This document shows, in pieces, positions 29,321 to 37,376 of a stretch of 64,000 bases of DNA. The notes under the pieces are model-generated. The model did not search any database and was not told where the DNA came from. It saw nothing but the letters and a program-made list of their open reading frames with translations. Origin of the DNA: an uncultured SAR86 cluster bacterium (lineage in GTDB: Bacteria; Pseudomonadota; Gammaproteobacteria; Magnimaribacterales; AG-339-G14); the NCBI GenBank assembly GCA_902595715.1, contig CACJRI010000004.1, positions 1 to 64,000 of the forward strand, given 5' to 3'. Made by a program: the position numbers and the translations under genes. How positions within the stretch are numbered: the first letter of the stretch is position 1; each line of letters starts with the position of its first letter.

Positions 29321-30706
29321 ATGAAATACTTCAGCACTAGAGGAAATTCAGAAGCACTAAACTTTGTTGATGTGCTTACATCAGGTACTGCAAAAGATGG
29401 TGGATTATATGTACCAGAGAATTTTCCAAAGTTTTCAAAAGAAGAAATCTCAGATTTTGAGACTGCAAGTTATCAAGATCTGGCTTCGCATCTTTTGTAT
29501 CCATACGTTGAAGGTTTTTTATCAAAAGATGACTTTGAGCAAGTTGTAAAAAATGCTTATGAATCTTTTACTATTCCTGAAGTTGTAAAGTTAGTTGAAA
29601 CAAAAAACATTGGCTATGTCCTTGAATTGTTTCATGGTCCAACTTTTGCTTTTAAAGATGTGGCTATGCAATTGTTGGCGGCTTTATTGGATAAAGCTGC
29701 TGAAAAAACAGATAAGAAAATCGTTGTTCTTGGTGCTACTTCAGGCGATACAGGTTCTGCTGCTATAGAAGCATGTAAAAAATTCAAAGACATTGATATT
29801 GCTATTTTATTTCCTCATCAAAAGATATCCCCCGTTCAACAAAGACAAATGACAACTTCAAATGCAAAAAATGTATTCCCTTTGGCAGTGAAGGGCGATT
29901 TTGATGATTGTCAAAATTACGTAAAAAAAATGTTCATAGAAAACAACAATGAAGAGGTCAAGTTTGTATCAATCAACTCAATTAATTGGACAAGAATCAT
30001 GGCACAAAGCGTCTATTTTTTTTCCACTAAACTTCAATTAAAAAAAGATTATATAGCTTCTATCCCTTCTGGAAACTTTGGACATGCGTATGCTGGCTGG
30101 ACGGCAAAAAATATGGGTCTTTCATTTAAAGGAATCAATATTGCAACCAACAAGAACGATGTTTTACATAGACTTTTCTCTGATGATGTATATCAAAAAA
30201 AAGAAACATCTGCTTCTCTTGCTCCATCTATGGACATTTCTGTTGCGAGTAATTTTGAAAGGTTATTGTTTGAGATTTACAAAAATAATGGCGCCAAGCT
30301 TAGCGATACTTTCTCATCGTTTCCTGAAAAATCTATAGATTTCAATCAATCCGATGAAATCTGGAAAAAAGTGAAAGCTTTTTTTCAAAGCTCTACTTGC
30401 GATGATAAAGAAATTGTTGAAACAATTGTAAAAAGCTTTGAAACAGAAAATATTTTGTTTGATCCTCATACTGCAACAGCAATAAAGGGAAACAAAGATC
30501 TCAACCTTGACCCTTCAGAGCTTGTAACTTTTGCTACAGCACATCCAGCTAAATTTCCAGATGCAATAAATAAAGAATTGGATATTTTAGACGAAAATAC
30601 TCCAAGCTCCTTGAAGGAAATTATGACTAAAGAAGAGACTTTTTCAGTGCTTGAAAATAAATTTGAGGACCTGAATAATTATCTTAATTCGGAGGTTCTT
30701 AATTAA
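29321..30706 (+). CDS. thrC: Threonine synthase
   Basis: ThrC converts O-phosphohomoserine to threonine with PLP. The 461-residue protein shows the N-terminal YFSTRGNSEALNFVDVLTSG, the PLP lysine in HGPTFAFKDVAMQ and the phosphate-binding GATSGDTGSAA. It is full length and directly followed by prfB, whose ATG starts at the next base. Confidence 0.96.
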   Translation: MKYFSTRGNSEALNFVDVLTSGTAKDGGLYVPENFPKFSKEEISDFETASYQDLASHLLYPYVEGFLSKDDFEQVVKNAYESFTIPEVVKLVETKNIGYVLELFHGPTFAFKDVAMQLLAALLDKAAEKTDKKIVVLGATSGDTGSAAIEACKKFKDIDIAILFPHQKISPVQQRQMTTSNAKNVFPLAVKGDFDDCQNYVKKMFIENNNEEVKFVSINSINWTRIMAQSVYFFSTKLQLKKDYIASIPSGNFGHAYAGWTAKNMGLSFKGINIATNKNDVLHRLFSDDVYQKKETSASLAPSMDISVASNFERLLFEIYKNNGAKLSDTFSSFPEKSIDFNQSDEIWKKVKAFFQSSTCDDKEIVETIVKSFETENILFDPHTATAIKGNKDLNLDPSELVTFATAHPAKFPDAINKELDILDENTPSSLKEIMTKEETFSVLENKFEDLNNYLNSEVLN

Positions 30707-31796
30707 ATGGTTGAACTGTCTTTAGGCGAAAGAATCAAAGTTGCTGCTAAGTCTCTAGCTGAGCTTAGGGGGTACCTTTGACTTTGAAGAAAAGAAAAAA
30801 CGCTTAGACGAAATCAACACCAGACTTCAAGACCCTGAAGTTTGGTCTAATCAAGAAGAAAGTCAGAAATTAGGTAAGGAAAAAGCTTCTCTAGAAAAAC
30901 TCGTTGATTTGGTAAAGGGATTAAATAACTCTGTAGAAGATTTGAATGAATTATTTGAGCTAAGCGAAGATGAATCAGAAGCAAACCAATTAAAAGAAGA
31001 ACTTTTTAATGTTGAAGAAAAAATTGCAGATTTGGAGTTCCGTAGAATGTTTTCAGGAAAGATGGATCAAGCAAATACTTATCTTGATATTCAGTCTGGT
31101 TCGGGAGGGACGGAAGCTCAGGATTGGGCAGAAATGCTTTTACGGATGTATTTGAGATGGGGCGAAAACAAAGGTTTTAAAACCGAATTAATTGAAGTCT
31201 CTCCAGGAGAAGTTGCAGGAATTAAAAGCGCTACGATTAAATTTGAAGGCGAGTTTGCGTATGGTTGGCTTAGAACAGAATCAGGTGTTCATCGACTGGT
31301 TAGAAAGTCGCCTTTCGACTCTGGGAATCGTCGACATACCTCTTTTGCGTCAATTTTTGTATCGCCAGAAGTAGATGATGATATTCAAATAGATTTAAAT
31401 CCTGCAGACATTCGAATCGATACTTACCGAGCAAGCGGTGCAGGAGGACAACACGTAAATAAAACAGATTCGGCAGTGCGTTTGACTCATATGCCTTCAG
31501 GAGTAGTGGTGCAATGTCAAACACAAAGATCACAACATAAAAACAAAGATAGCGCCATGAAGCAGTTACGTGCAAAGCTCTTTGAGATAGAATTAAAAAA
31601 GCAACAACAAGAAATGGAAAATCTAGAGGCATCGAAAGCAGATATCGGTTGGGGAAGTCAAATTAGATCTTACGTATTAGACTCGGCAAGAATTAAAGAC
31701 CTCAGAACAGGCGTAGAAACGGGAAACTGCAATGATGTATTGGATGGTAATTTAGATTTATTTATTGAAGCCAGTTTAAAGCAGGGAATTGAATAA
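30707..31796 (+). CDS. prfB: Peptide chain release factor 2, with programmed +1 frameshift
   Basis: RF2 recognises UGA and UAA. The first frame starts at ATG 30707, reads [10 protein letters not shown]... for 24 codons and stops at TGA 30779-30781; translation must slip +1 at CTT-T and continue from GAC 30780 to 31796, giving a 362-residue protein. The second frame holds the SPFDSGNRR codon-recognition motif and the GAGGQHVNK hydrolysis motif. The autoregulatory frameshift is conserved in most bacteria: low RF2 lets the ribosome pause and shift. Gene callers will truncate the gene to about 30909. Confidence 0.97.
30767..30781 (+). promoter_or_regulatory. prfB programmed frameshift site
   Basis: An internal Shine-Dalgarno-like AGGGGG (30767-30772) stands three bases before the slippery CTT TGA C (30776-30782). 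Sequence and spacing match the classical RF2 site, where the stop codon is in the A site and the CUU tRNA slips to UUU. Confidence 0.96.
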
Positions 31797-33250
31797 TGTC
31801 TCAAGACAAAGAAGAAAATCATTTAATTGAAGAAAGGCGAAAGAAACTTGCTGAGCTTAGAGAGGCAAATAAGGCTTTTCCAAACGATTTTAAAAGAAAA
31901 CATTTAGCTCAAGAATTAAAAAATGAGTTTGATGAGTTTTCCAAAGAAGAATTGGAAAAGCAAAAGGCAAAAGGAGTAGTTGCTGGACGCATCATGCTTA
32001 GAAGAATGATGGGCAAGGCAAGTTTTACAACCATTCAAGATTTTTCTGGAAGAATTCAGCTTTACATCAGAGCCGATGAAATTTCGAACTACGATGAATT
32101 TAAAAATTATGACTTGGGAGATATCGTCGGCGCAGAAGGAATAGTGTTTAAAACTAATACCGGTGAACTCTCGATACACGTTAAAAAATTAAAACTCTTA
32201 ACCAAATCGTTAAGACCGTTACCAGAAAAACACTTGGGTTTAACTGATACCGAAATACGTTATCGCAAACGCTACCTGGACTTATTGACCAATCCAGAAA
32301 GTTTAGAAGTCTTTAAAACTAGAGCAGAAATAATAAGCAATATTAGAGCTTTCCTGTTGGCTGATGACTTTATTGAAGTTGAGACTCCTATGATGCACCC
32401 CATTCCAGGCGGAGCCACAGCAAGGCCTTTTGTTACGCATCATAACTCTTTGAATATGGATTTATTTTTAAGAGTTGCGCCAGAACTATACTTGAAGAGA
32501 TTGGTTGTTGGCGGATTTGAAAAAGTGTTTGAGATCAATAGAAATTTTAGAAACGAAGGGCTTTCAACTAGACACAATCCAGAATTCACTATGTTGGAAT
32601 TTTATACCGCCTATGTTGATAGCGACTTTCAAATTAAATTTGTAGAGAAGATGTTCAAAGCAATTACAAAATCATTGCCTCATAAAATAAATATCTTTAA
32701 AAAAGCTTTTCATAAATTAACTATGGATGAAGCAATATTGCAATTCACTTCTCTGAAGAAAAAAGACTTAAGTGATGCCAAGAAGCTTAAGGAATTTTGC
32801 AAAGCAGAAAAAATAAAAACGGATACTAAGGGTTCATTAGCCATCATTAAAAATGAAATATTTGAAGCATTGGTCGAAGAGAAACTTATAGAGCCTACTT
32901 TTATTACTGAATATCCAATTGAAGTTTCACCTTTAGCGAGAGCTTCGACTGTAAATCCTGAGGTGGCAGAAAGATTTGAACTTTTTATAGATGGTAAAGA
33001 GATTGCTAATGGCTTTTCTGAGTTAAACGATCCTGAAGAACAAGCAGAACGTTTTAAAGATCAAGTTGCTAAAAAGGATTCGGGCGATAATGAAGCGATG
33101 CATTTTGATAAAGATTACATCGAAGCTCTAGAGCATGGACTGGCTCCATGCGCTGGTGTTGGTATTGGCATAGATCGATTAACCATGTTAATTACCGGTA
33201 CCGAATCTATTCGAGATGTTTTATTATTTCCTCAACTAAAAAACAAATAA
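31796..33250 (+). CDS. lysS: Lysyl-tRNA synthetase, class II
   Basis: This enzyme charges tRNA-Lys. The 484-residue protein has an N-terminal OB anticodon-binding domain (VVAGRIMLRRMMGKASFTTI) and the class II catalytic domain with motif 2 VFEINRNFRNEGLSTRHNPEF and motif 3 GVGIGIDRLTMLITG. It overlaps prfB by one base, the usual prfB-lysS pairing. Confidence 0.97.
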   Translation: MSQDKEENHLIEERRKKLAELREANKAFPNDFKRKHLAQELKNEFDEFSKEELEKQKAKGVVAGRIMLRRMMGKASFTTIQDFSGRIQLYIRADEISNYDEFKNYDLGDIVGAEGIVFKTNTGELSIHVKKLKLLTKSLRPLPEKHLGLTDTEIRYRKRYLDLLTNPESLEVFKTRAEIISNIRAFLLADDFIEVETPMMHPIPGGATARPFVTHHNSLNMDLFLRVAPELYLKRLVVGGFEKVFEINRNFRNEGLSTRHNPEFTMLEFYTAYVDSDFQIKFVEKMFKAITKSLPHKINIFKKAFHKLTMDEAILQFTSLKKKDLSDAKKLKEFCKAEKIKTDTKGSLAIIKNEIFEALVEEKLIEPTFITEYPIEVSPLARASTVNPEVAERFELFIDGKEIANGFSELNDPEEQAERFKDQVAKKDSGDNEAMHFDKDYIEALEHGLAPCAGVGIGIDRLTMLITGTESIRDVLLFPQLKNK

Positions 33251-33255
33251 GAATT

Positions 33256-34455
33256 ATGAGTAAAGATTGGACAAAAATTAGAGCAAAGGTAAAAGATTTC
33301 ATTGAAACTGAAATTTATCCTAAAGAAACTGAGTTAGCTAAAGGTACGCCCGAGGCGCGAGAAATGCTTGGTTCATTAATGAAATTGGCAAAGGATGAAA
33401 AAATTTGGGCATTGGGACACCCAGAAGATATTGGTGGAGGCGGGATGCCTTTTATGGAATATGTATACGTTAACGAGGTTATTGGTAGATCTTCTTTTGC
33501 CATGGTGGCATTGGGCACACATTCTCTACAAGATTCAATAATGCTTAGAGAATTTGCTTCGCCACATTGGAGGGATCAATATCTCGAACCATTAGTTCAA
33601 GGAGAAATCTTTCCAAGTTTTGGCATGACTGAACCTGATGTCGCAAGTTCTGATCCTACTCAATTGCAAACCACAGCTATCCTTGATAATGGTACGTGGA
33701 AAATAAATGGCACAAAATGGTTTACTACTGGAGCTGCCAGAGCTGCCTACACTACAGTGATGTGTCGAACTGAATTAGACGCCCCTAGTCATGGCGCTTT
33801 CAGCATGATTATTGTGCCAACAGACAACCCAGGTTATAAAATTATTCGAGAGACTCCTGTACTTGGTATTAATGGTGGACACTACGAAGTTAAATACGAT
33901 AACGTCGAAGTTCCTGAAGAAAATTTATTAGGCCCAAGGGGACAAGGATTCATTATTGCACAAAAACGACTTGGACCCGGAAGAATTTTTCATTGCATGC
34001 GCTGGTTAGGCCAAGCTCAAAGAGCCTTTGATCTGCTTTGTGAAAGAATGCATGAGAGAGAAACTTTTGGGACACCACTAACGAAAAAACAACTGCTGCA
34101 AAAATTTGTTTTCGATAGTGCTTGTGAAATTCAAGCTTCTCGTCATTTGACCCTTGATGCTGCTAAAAGAATTGACCAAGGAGATGATGCTAGAATTGAA
34201 ATCGGTTTGATTAAAGTGGTTGGGGCAGAGATGCTACACAACGTCATAGATCGAGCCATCCAAGTTCATGGCGCAAAAGGACTAACTGATGATACGCCAT
34301 TGAGTTTGATGTATCGACATGCCAGAGAAGCAAGAATCTACGATGGTCCTGATGAAGTTCACGTCCAATCCGTTGCAAGACGTATTCTCAAAAACTACGA
34401 AAACAATGGCCCTGGATGGGATTTTGGCGAGCGAGATGCATCCTTAGTATCATAA
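33256..34455 (+). CDS. Acyl-CoA dehydrogenase family protein
   Basis: This ~399-residue FAD-dependent enzyme introduces the alpha,beta double bond of an acyl-CoA. FAD and substrate motifs are SFGMTEPDVASSDPTQLQT, IINGTKWFTTGAA-like (WKINGTKWF) and the C-terminal GAKGLTDDTPLSLMYRHARE. ATG 33256 is the natural start; the frame is open back to 33148 but that is lysS in another frame. It forms a tight unit with the following phosphotransferase and DUF6285 genes, as in ACAD10/11-like modules thought to act on unusual, for example hydroxylated, acyl-CoAs. Confidence 0.92.
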   Translation: MSKDWTKIRAKVKDFIETEIYPKETELAKGTPEAREMLGSLMKLAKDEKIWALGHPEDIGGGGMPFMEYVYVNEVIGRSSFAMVALGTHSLQDSIMLREFASPHWRDQYLEPLVQGEIFPSFGMTEPDVASSDPTQLQTTAILDNGTWKINGTKWFTTGAARAAYTTVMCRTELDAPSHGAFSMIIVPTDNPGYKIIRETPVLGINGGHYEVKYDNVEVPEENLLGPRGQGFIIAQKRLGPGRIFHCMRWLGQAQRAFDLLCERMHERETFGTPLTKKQLLQKFVFDSACEIQASRHLTLDAAKRIDQGDDARIEIGLIKVVGAEMLHNVIDRAIQVHGAKGLTDDTPLSLMYRHAREARIYDGPDEVHVQSVARRILKNYENNGPGWDFGERDASLVS

Positions 34456-34456
34456 G

Positions 34457-35419
34457 ATGTCAGTCTTCCAGGAATTTTTAGAAAATTCTCTGCAGCAAAA
34501 AATCAAGCAACTGATTCCTCTTACAGGGGGAGCTTCTGCAGATATCAACCGTATCATTCTTGCTAATGAAGATGAACTGATTGTTAGAAGAACTCTATCA
34601 CAAGAAAAATCCGTGATGGCAATTCCAAAAACCTTAGAAGCAAAAATACAAAAAGTTGTTAAAAAAAATGGAGCTCCTGTACCAGATATCATATTTGAAT
34701 TTTCTGAGGGTGAAGAAATAGGTGAGGGTTATGTCATGGAAGCAATATCAGGAGAAACCATTCCTCGTAAAATTCTTAGAGATGAGAAATTTTCAACTGC
34801 TCGAGAAAAACTTCCTTTTGAAATCGGTAAATCTTTGGCCAAAATCCATCAAACGCAATTAGAAGATTTAACAGCTCTTGATCAGGTGACCTTTTCAGAT
34901 TCTCTAGAAAAACTCTTTCAGGTATATCTGAGCTTTAACCAACCACAACCAGTTTTTGATTTAGCTTTCAAATGGCTTCAAGCCCAAGAACTCAAAGACT
35001 ATGGAGAAGTTTTGGTTCATGGCGATTTCCGTTTTGGAAACTTCATTATTTCTGAAGAAAATTTAGAATCTATTATTGATTGGGAGTTAGCTCATATAGG
35101 CAACCCTATGGAGGATCTGGGATGGCTATGCGTACGTTCTTGGAGATTTGGCAATGTAAAAAAAAGAGTGGGCGGCCTAGGAGATATTAAAGATCTCATC
35201 GCTGGTTATGAATCCAATTCTGATATAAAAATTGATGAATCACAGCTTGATATTTGGCAGCTTTATGGTTCATTACGCTGGGGAGTAATTTGCATGATGC
35301 AAACTTTTGCTCATCTAAGTGGAATGGTAAATTCAGTAGAAAAAGCTGCGATTGGTAGAAGAGTATCCGAAACGGAATTTGACTTAATGAATATGATTAA
35401 ACATAAAAATTTCTTATGA
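34457..35419 (+). CDS. Phosphotransferase family protein (APH fold, ACAD10/11-associated)
   Basis: The 320-residue aminoglycoside-phosphotransferase-fold kinase has an N-terminal lobe with TGGASADINRI, the catalytic loop VHGDFRFGNFII (His188, Asp190, Asn195) and the metal site IIDWELAHIGNPMEDLGWL (Asp208). Proteins of this type next to acyl-CoA dehydrogenases resemble the kinase half of ACAD10/ACAD11, reported to phosphorylate 4-hydroxyacyl-CoAs before elimination. Genetic coupling (one-base gap before, four-base overlap after) fits that. Antibiotic resistance is unlikely. Confidence 0.86.
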   Translation: MSVFQEFLENSLQQKIKQLIPLTGGASADINRIILANEDELIVRRTLSQEKSVMAIPKTLEAKIQKVVKKNGAPVPDIIFEFSEGEEIGEGYVMEAISGETIPRKILRDEKFSTAREKLPFEIGKSLAKIHQTQLEDLTALDQVTFSDSLEKLFQVYLSFNQPQPVFDLAFKWLQAQELKDYGEVLVHGDFRFGNFIISEENLESIIDWELAHIGNPMEDLGWLCVRSWRFGNVKKRVGGLGDIKDLIAGYESNSDIKIDESQLDIWQLYGSLRWGVICMMQTFAHLSGMVNSVEKAAIGRRVSETEFDLMNMIKHKNFL

Positions 35420-35763
35420 GTGTTTTTGATAGACCAACTTCTAAAGAACTTTTAGAGGTAGTAATTGATTTCGTCGATGCCGAAATAAAATCGGATTCTT
35501 ATCCAGCAAATAAAAAGTTTAAATTGCAGATTGTTTTAAATGTTCTGAATATTGTTAGAAGGGAAGTTGAAACTGGAGAAGAAATAAATAAAAAATTTTC
35601 TAAGCTAGGCGCAAACCTTATTGGAGAAAATGGTTTCACCATAGAAAAATTGTCCCAAAAAATTAGAGATAAAGAATTTGATCATGAAGACAAAGATCTT
35701 GTAGATTTTCTATATGACCTCACAGAGGAAAAAATTAAGATAGACAATCCTAGGTATAAATAA
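35416..35763 (+). CDS. DUF6285 domain protein
   Basis: This 115-residue soluble protein starts DRPTSKELLEVVIDFVDAE and contains a helical NVLNIVRREVETGEE segment, typical of the small DUF6285 family that follows ACAD and phosphotransferase genes. ATGA overlap with the kinase gene suggests coupled translation. A role as accessory subunit or partner of the kinase/dehydrogenase is inference from neighbourhood. Confidence 0.75.
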   Translation: MSVFDRPTSKELLEVVIDFVDAEIKSDSYPANKKFKLQIVLNVLNIVRREVETGEEINKKFSKLGANLIGENGFTIEKLSQKIRDKEFDHEDKDLVDFLYDLTEEKIKIDNPRYK

Positions 35764-35868
35764 TTGGATTACTTTGTTATTTCAATATTGATTATTTATA
35801 GAGTTTATCTAGCATGGTATTGTTTTAAACCAAAGTCCAAGACAGAAAAATTTCTAAATTCATTTTAG
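35764..35868 (+). CDS. Possible 34-residue small membrane protein
   Basis: A TTG immediately after the DUF6285 stop opens a 34-codon frame ending in TAG. It encodes one hydrophobic helix (residues 3-20, VISILIIYRVYLAWYC) followed by a lysine-rich tail. No ribosome-binding site is separate from the upstream stop, so expression would rely on coupling. The predicted membrane segment supports it, but the frame is short enough to be chance. It begins the unrecognised cassette that extends to 37376. Confidence 0.35.
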   Translation: MDYFVISILIIYRVYLAWYCFKPKSKTEKFLNSF

Positions 35869-35897
35869 CTAACAGGCCATAGGTAATTCAAAGAATT

Positions 35898-37028
35898 ATG
35901 AAAAAAATTTTATTTAAAGGAACAGGTTTTGTTTTAAAAAACTCTCAAAAATTAATTACTGAAACGGTTAAAGCTCTGCCTGCTGTTGCATCAGGAATTT
36001 ATGAATTTTCCAAGGATATTACAAGTGATTCATATTACTCAATTAGAGGAAAGAAAATCAAAAAAAAACTAATTACTAAAATAAATAAACAAAATATCAA
36101 ATTTGATACTAAAAAAAAGAAATTTAGAAATGATTATCCCTTTTCAGATGCATGTATATTGTCAGGCTTAACAGCCTATGAAATGAGTTCAAGCGGCATC
36201 CCTTCAGATGTCAGTAAAGCCTATGAATTAGCATTTCCTAATTTAGCAAGAGAAACCAACTTTTTAGACTCTTGGAACAGTTTCGATGATTACGAATCTC
36301 GTCTTGGCTTCCTGAACGCCATGAAAGGAAAATTATTTGAAGTTAAGTACCTTGACCATTTAAATAATAATTTAGAAGCTGGTTACAAAGCTGAATTAGC
36401 CGAATTACCTTCTCAAGCAGGGTGGGATATTAAAGTATCTGGTCCCGATAAAGAAATTTCTGAGCTTCTCCAGTTGAAAGCATCGACTTCATTAGATTAC
36501 GTAAAAACTGCCATAGAGACATACCCTGAAATAGATGTGATTACACTTTCTGACTTGGAAGGTCAATTATCGTCTATTAACAATGCAAATAAAATTACAG
36601 CCTCGTCAATATCAAATCAAGGATTAGAAGAAGACATATCTTCAGCGACTGATAATGACTTAGGAATTCTTAATTTAGCGCCTTTAATAAGTGTTGCTTA
36701 TATTGTATTTAGCGGTTACAGGGAGAAGGATATAAGCGAATTCAAAAAACATCAAAAAATTGTAAAACGATTTTCAAATTTATCTTTAAATACTGCGATC
36801 ATAGGAATTACAGGACCGATAATTGGGATATCTCTAGTTCTTGGTAGAGAATTTTTATTTAGAAATGCTAGAAAAGATAAGGAAATTATTCAATATTTAA
36901 AAAATCAAATAAAAAAAAATAAGGAAACCCAAAAGTTTTGGGAAAAAAGAGTATCTCGAAGAACATTTCTAAAGGGTTTAGTGGCGGCTTCTTCTATGAT
37001 AATTTTAAAACCAAAACACCATGGATAA
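35898..37028 (+). CDS. Unrecognised protein: PD-(D/E)XK-nuclease-like core, membrane segments, C-terminal Tat-like motif
   Basis: I do not recognise this 376-residue protein. A possible restriction-endonuclease-like signature runs through the middle: Glu148 in GKLFEVKYLDHLN, Asp177 in QAGWDIKV and Gln192-x-Lys194 in LLQLKAST, followed by YPEIDVITLSDLE. Two hydrophobic segments follow at about 258-272 and 296-316. The C-terminus is SRRTFLKGLVAASSMIIL then KPKHHG, an exact SRRxFLK twin-arginine motif plus hydrophobic stretch in the wrong place for a signal peptide. The N-terminus is basic. It overlaps the next gene by 8 bases. Nuclease function is inference from motif spacing only. Confidence 0.75.
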   Translation: MKKILFKGTGFVLKNSQKLITETVKALPAVASGIYEFSKDITSDSYYSIRGKKIKKKLITKINKQNIKFDTKKKKFRNDYPFSDACILSGLTAYEMSSSGIPSDVSKAYELAFPNLARETNFLDSWNSFDDYESRLGFLNAMKGKLFEVKYLDHLNNNLEAGYKAELAELPSQAGWDIKVSGPDKEISELLQLKASTSLDYVKTAIETYPEIDVITLSDLEGQLSSINNANKITASSISNQGLEEDISSATDNDLGILNLAPLISVAYIVFSGYREKDISEFKKHQKIVKRFSNLSLNTAIIGITGPIIGISLVLGREFLFRNARKDKEIIQYLKNQIKKNKETQKFWEKRVSRRTFLKGLVAASSMIILKPKHHG

Positions 37029-37251
37029 GAAAGATTTAGATATCTTCAGATTCTTGAACTATTTGAAATATAAAGCAGATTATCTGGAGGTTCCTTTAGC
37101 TTTAGATGAGGGTTTTATTATGGAATCCTTTCATGTTGGGGTAAGGTATTTTTTTGGAGTTACTATTGATGATAAGGGAATGCCAATTCATGATAGGGAA
37201 CAGCCTTACGAGGGTTTTTTAGAAGAGTGGGTTGAAAGAAGTATTAACTAA
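37021..37251 (+). CDS. Unrecognised 76-residue acidic protein
   Basis: The protein is soluble and acidic, with a helical N-terminus (DLDIFRFLNYLKYKADYLEV) and a predicted strand pair around RYFFGVTIDDKGMP. I recognise no family. The ATG lies inside the end of the nuclease-like gene (8-base overlap) and the stop overlaps the next small gene (TAATG), so the three are translationally coupled. An accessory or immunity-like partner is conceivable but unsupported. Confidence 0.65.
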   Translation: MDKKDLDIFRFLNYLKYKADYLEVPLALDEGFIMESFHVGVRYFFGVTIDDKGMPIHDREQPYEGFLEEWVERSIN

Positions 37252-37376
37252 TGAATAAAACTTTAATATTTATAATCTTGGTTTTAGTTTTTGGTGGAGC
37301 TTTTCTCTACAACTTTTATCATACTCAGTTGGAGAAAATGCAACATTCAGTTGAACACATGATTCATAGACATTAA
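37251..37376 (+). CDS. 41-residue single-pass membrane protein
   Basis: ATG 37251 overlaps the previous stop by one base and gives 41 residues: a hydrophobic helix (TLIFIILVLVFGGAFLYNF) and a polar tail rich in His/Met/Gln (EKMQHSVEHMIHRH). Coupled start, clean N-in membrane topology and a stop that abuts the convergent mdh gene make it credible despite its size. The His/Met-rich tail might bind a metal; this is a guess. Confidence 0.6.
   Translation: MNKTLIFIILVLVFGGAFLYNFYHTQLEKMQHSVEHMIHRH

Noticed and set aside
33148..33255. N-terminal extension of the acyl-CoA dehydrogenase
   Set aside because: It lies inside lysS motif 3 in another frame; the natural dehydrogenase start is ATG 33256.
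34457..35419. Aminoglycoside resistance gene
   Set aside because: The APH fold is present, but neighbours and motif flanks match the acyl-CoA-dehydrogenase-associated kinase group.
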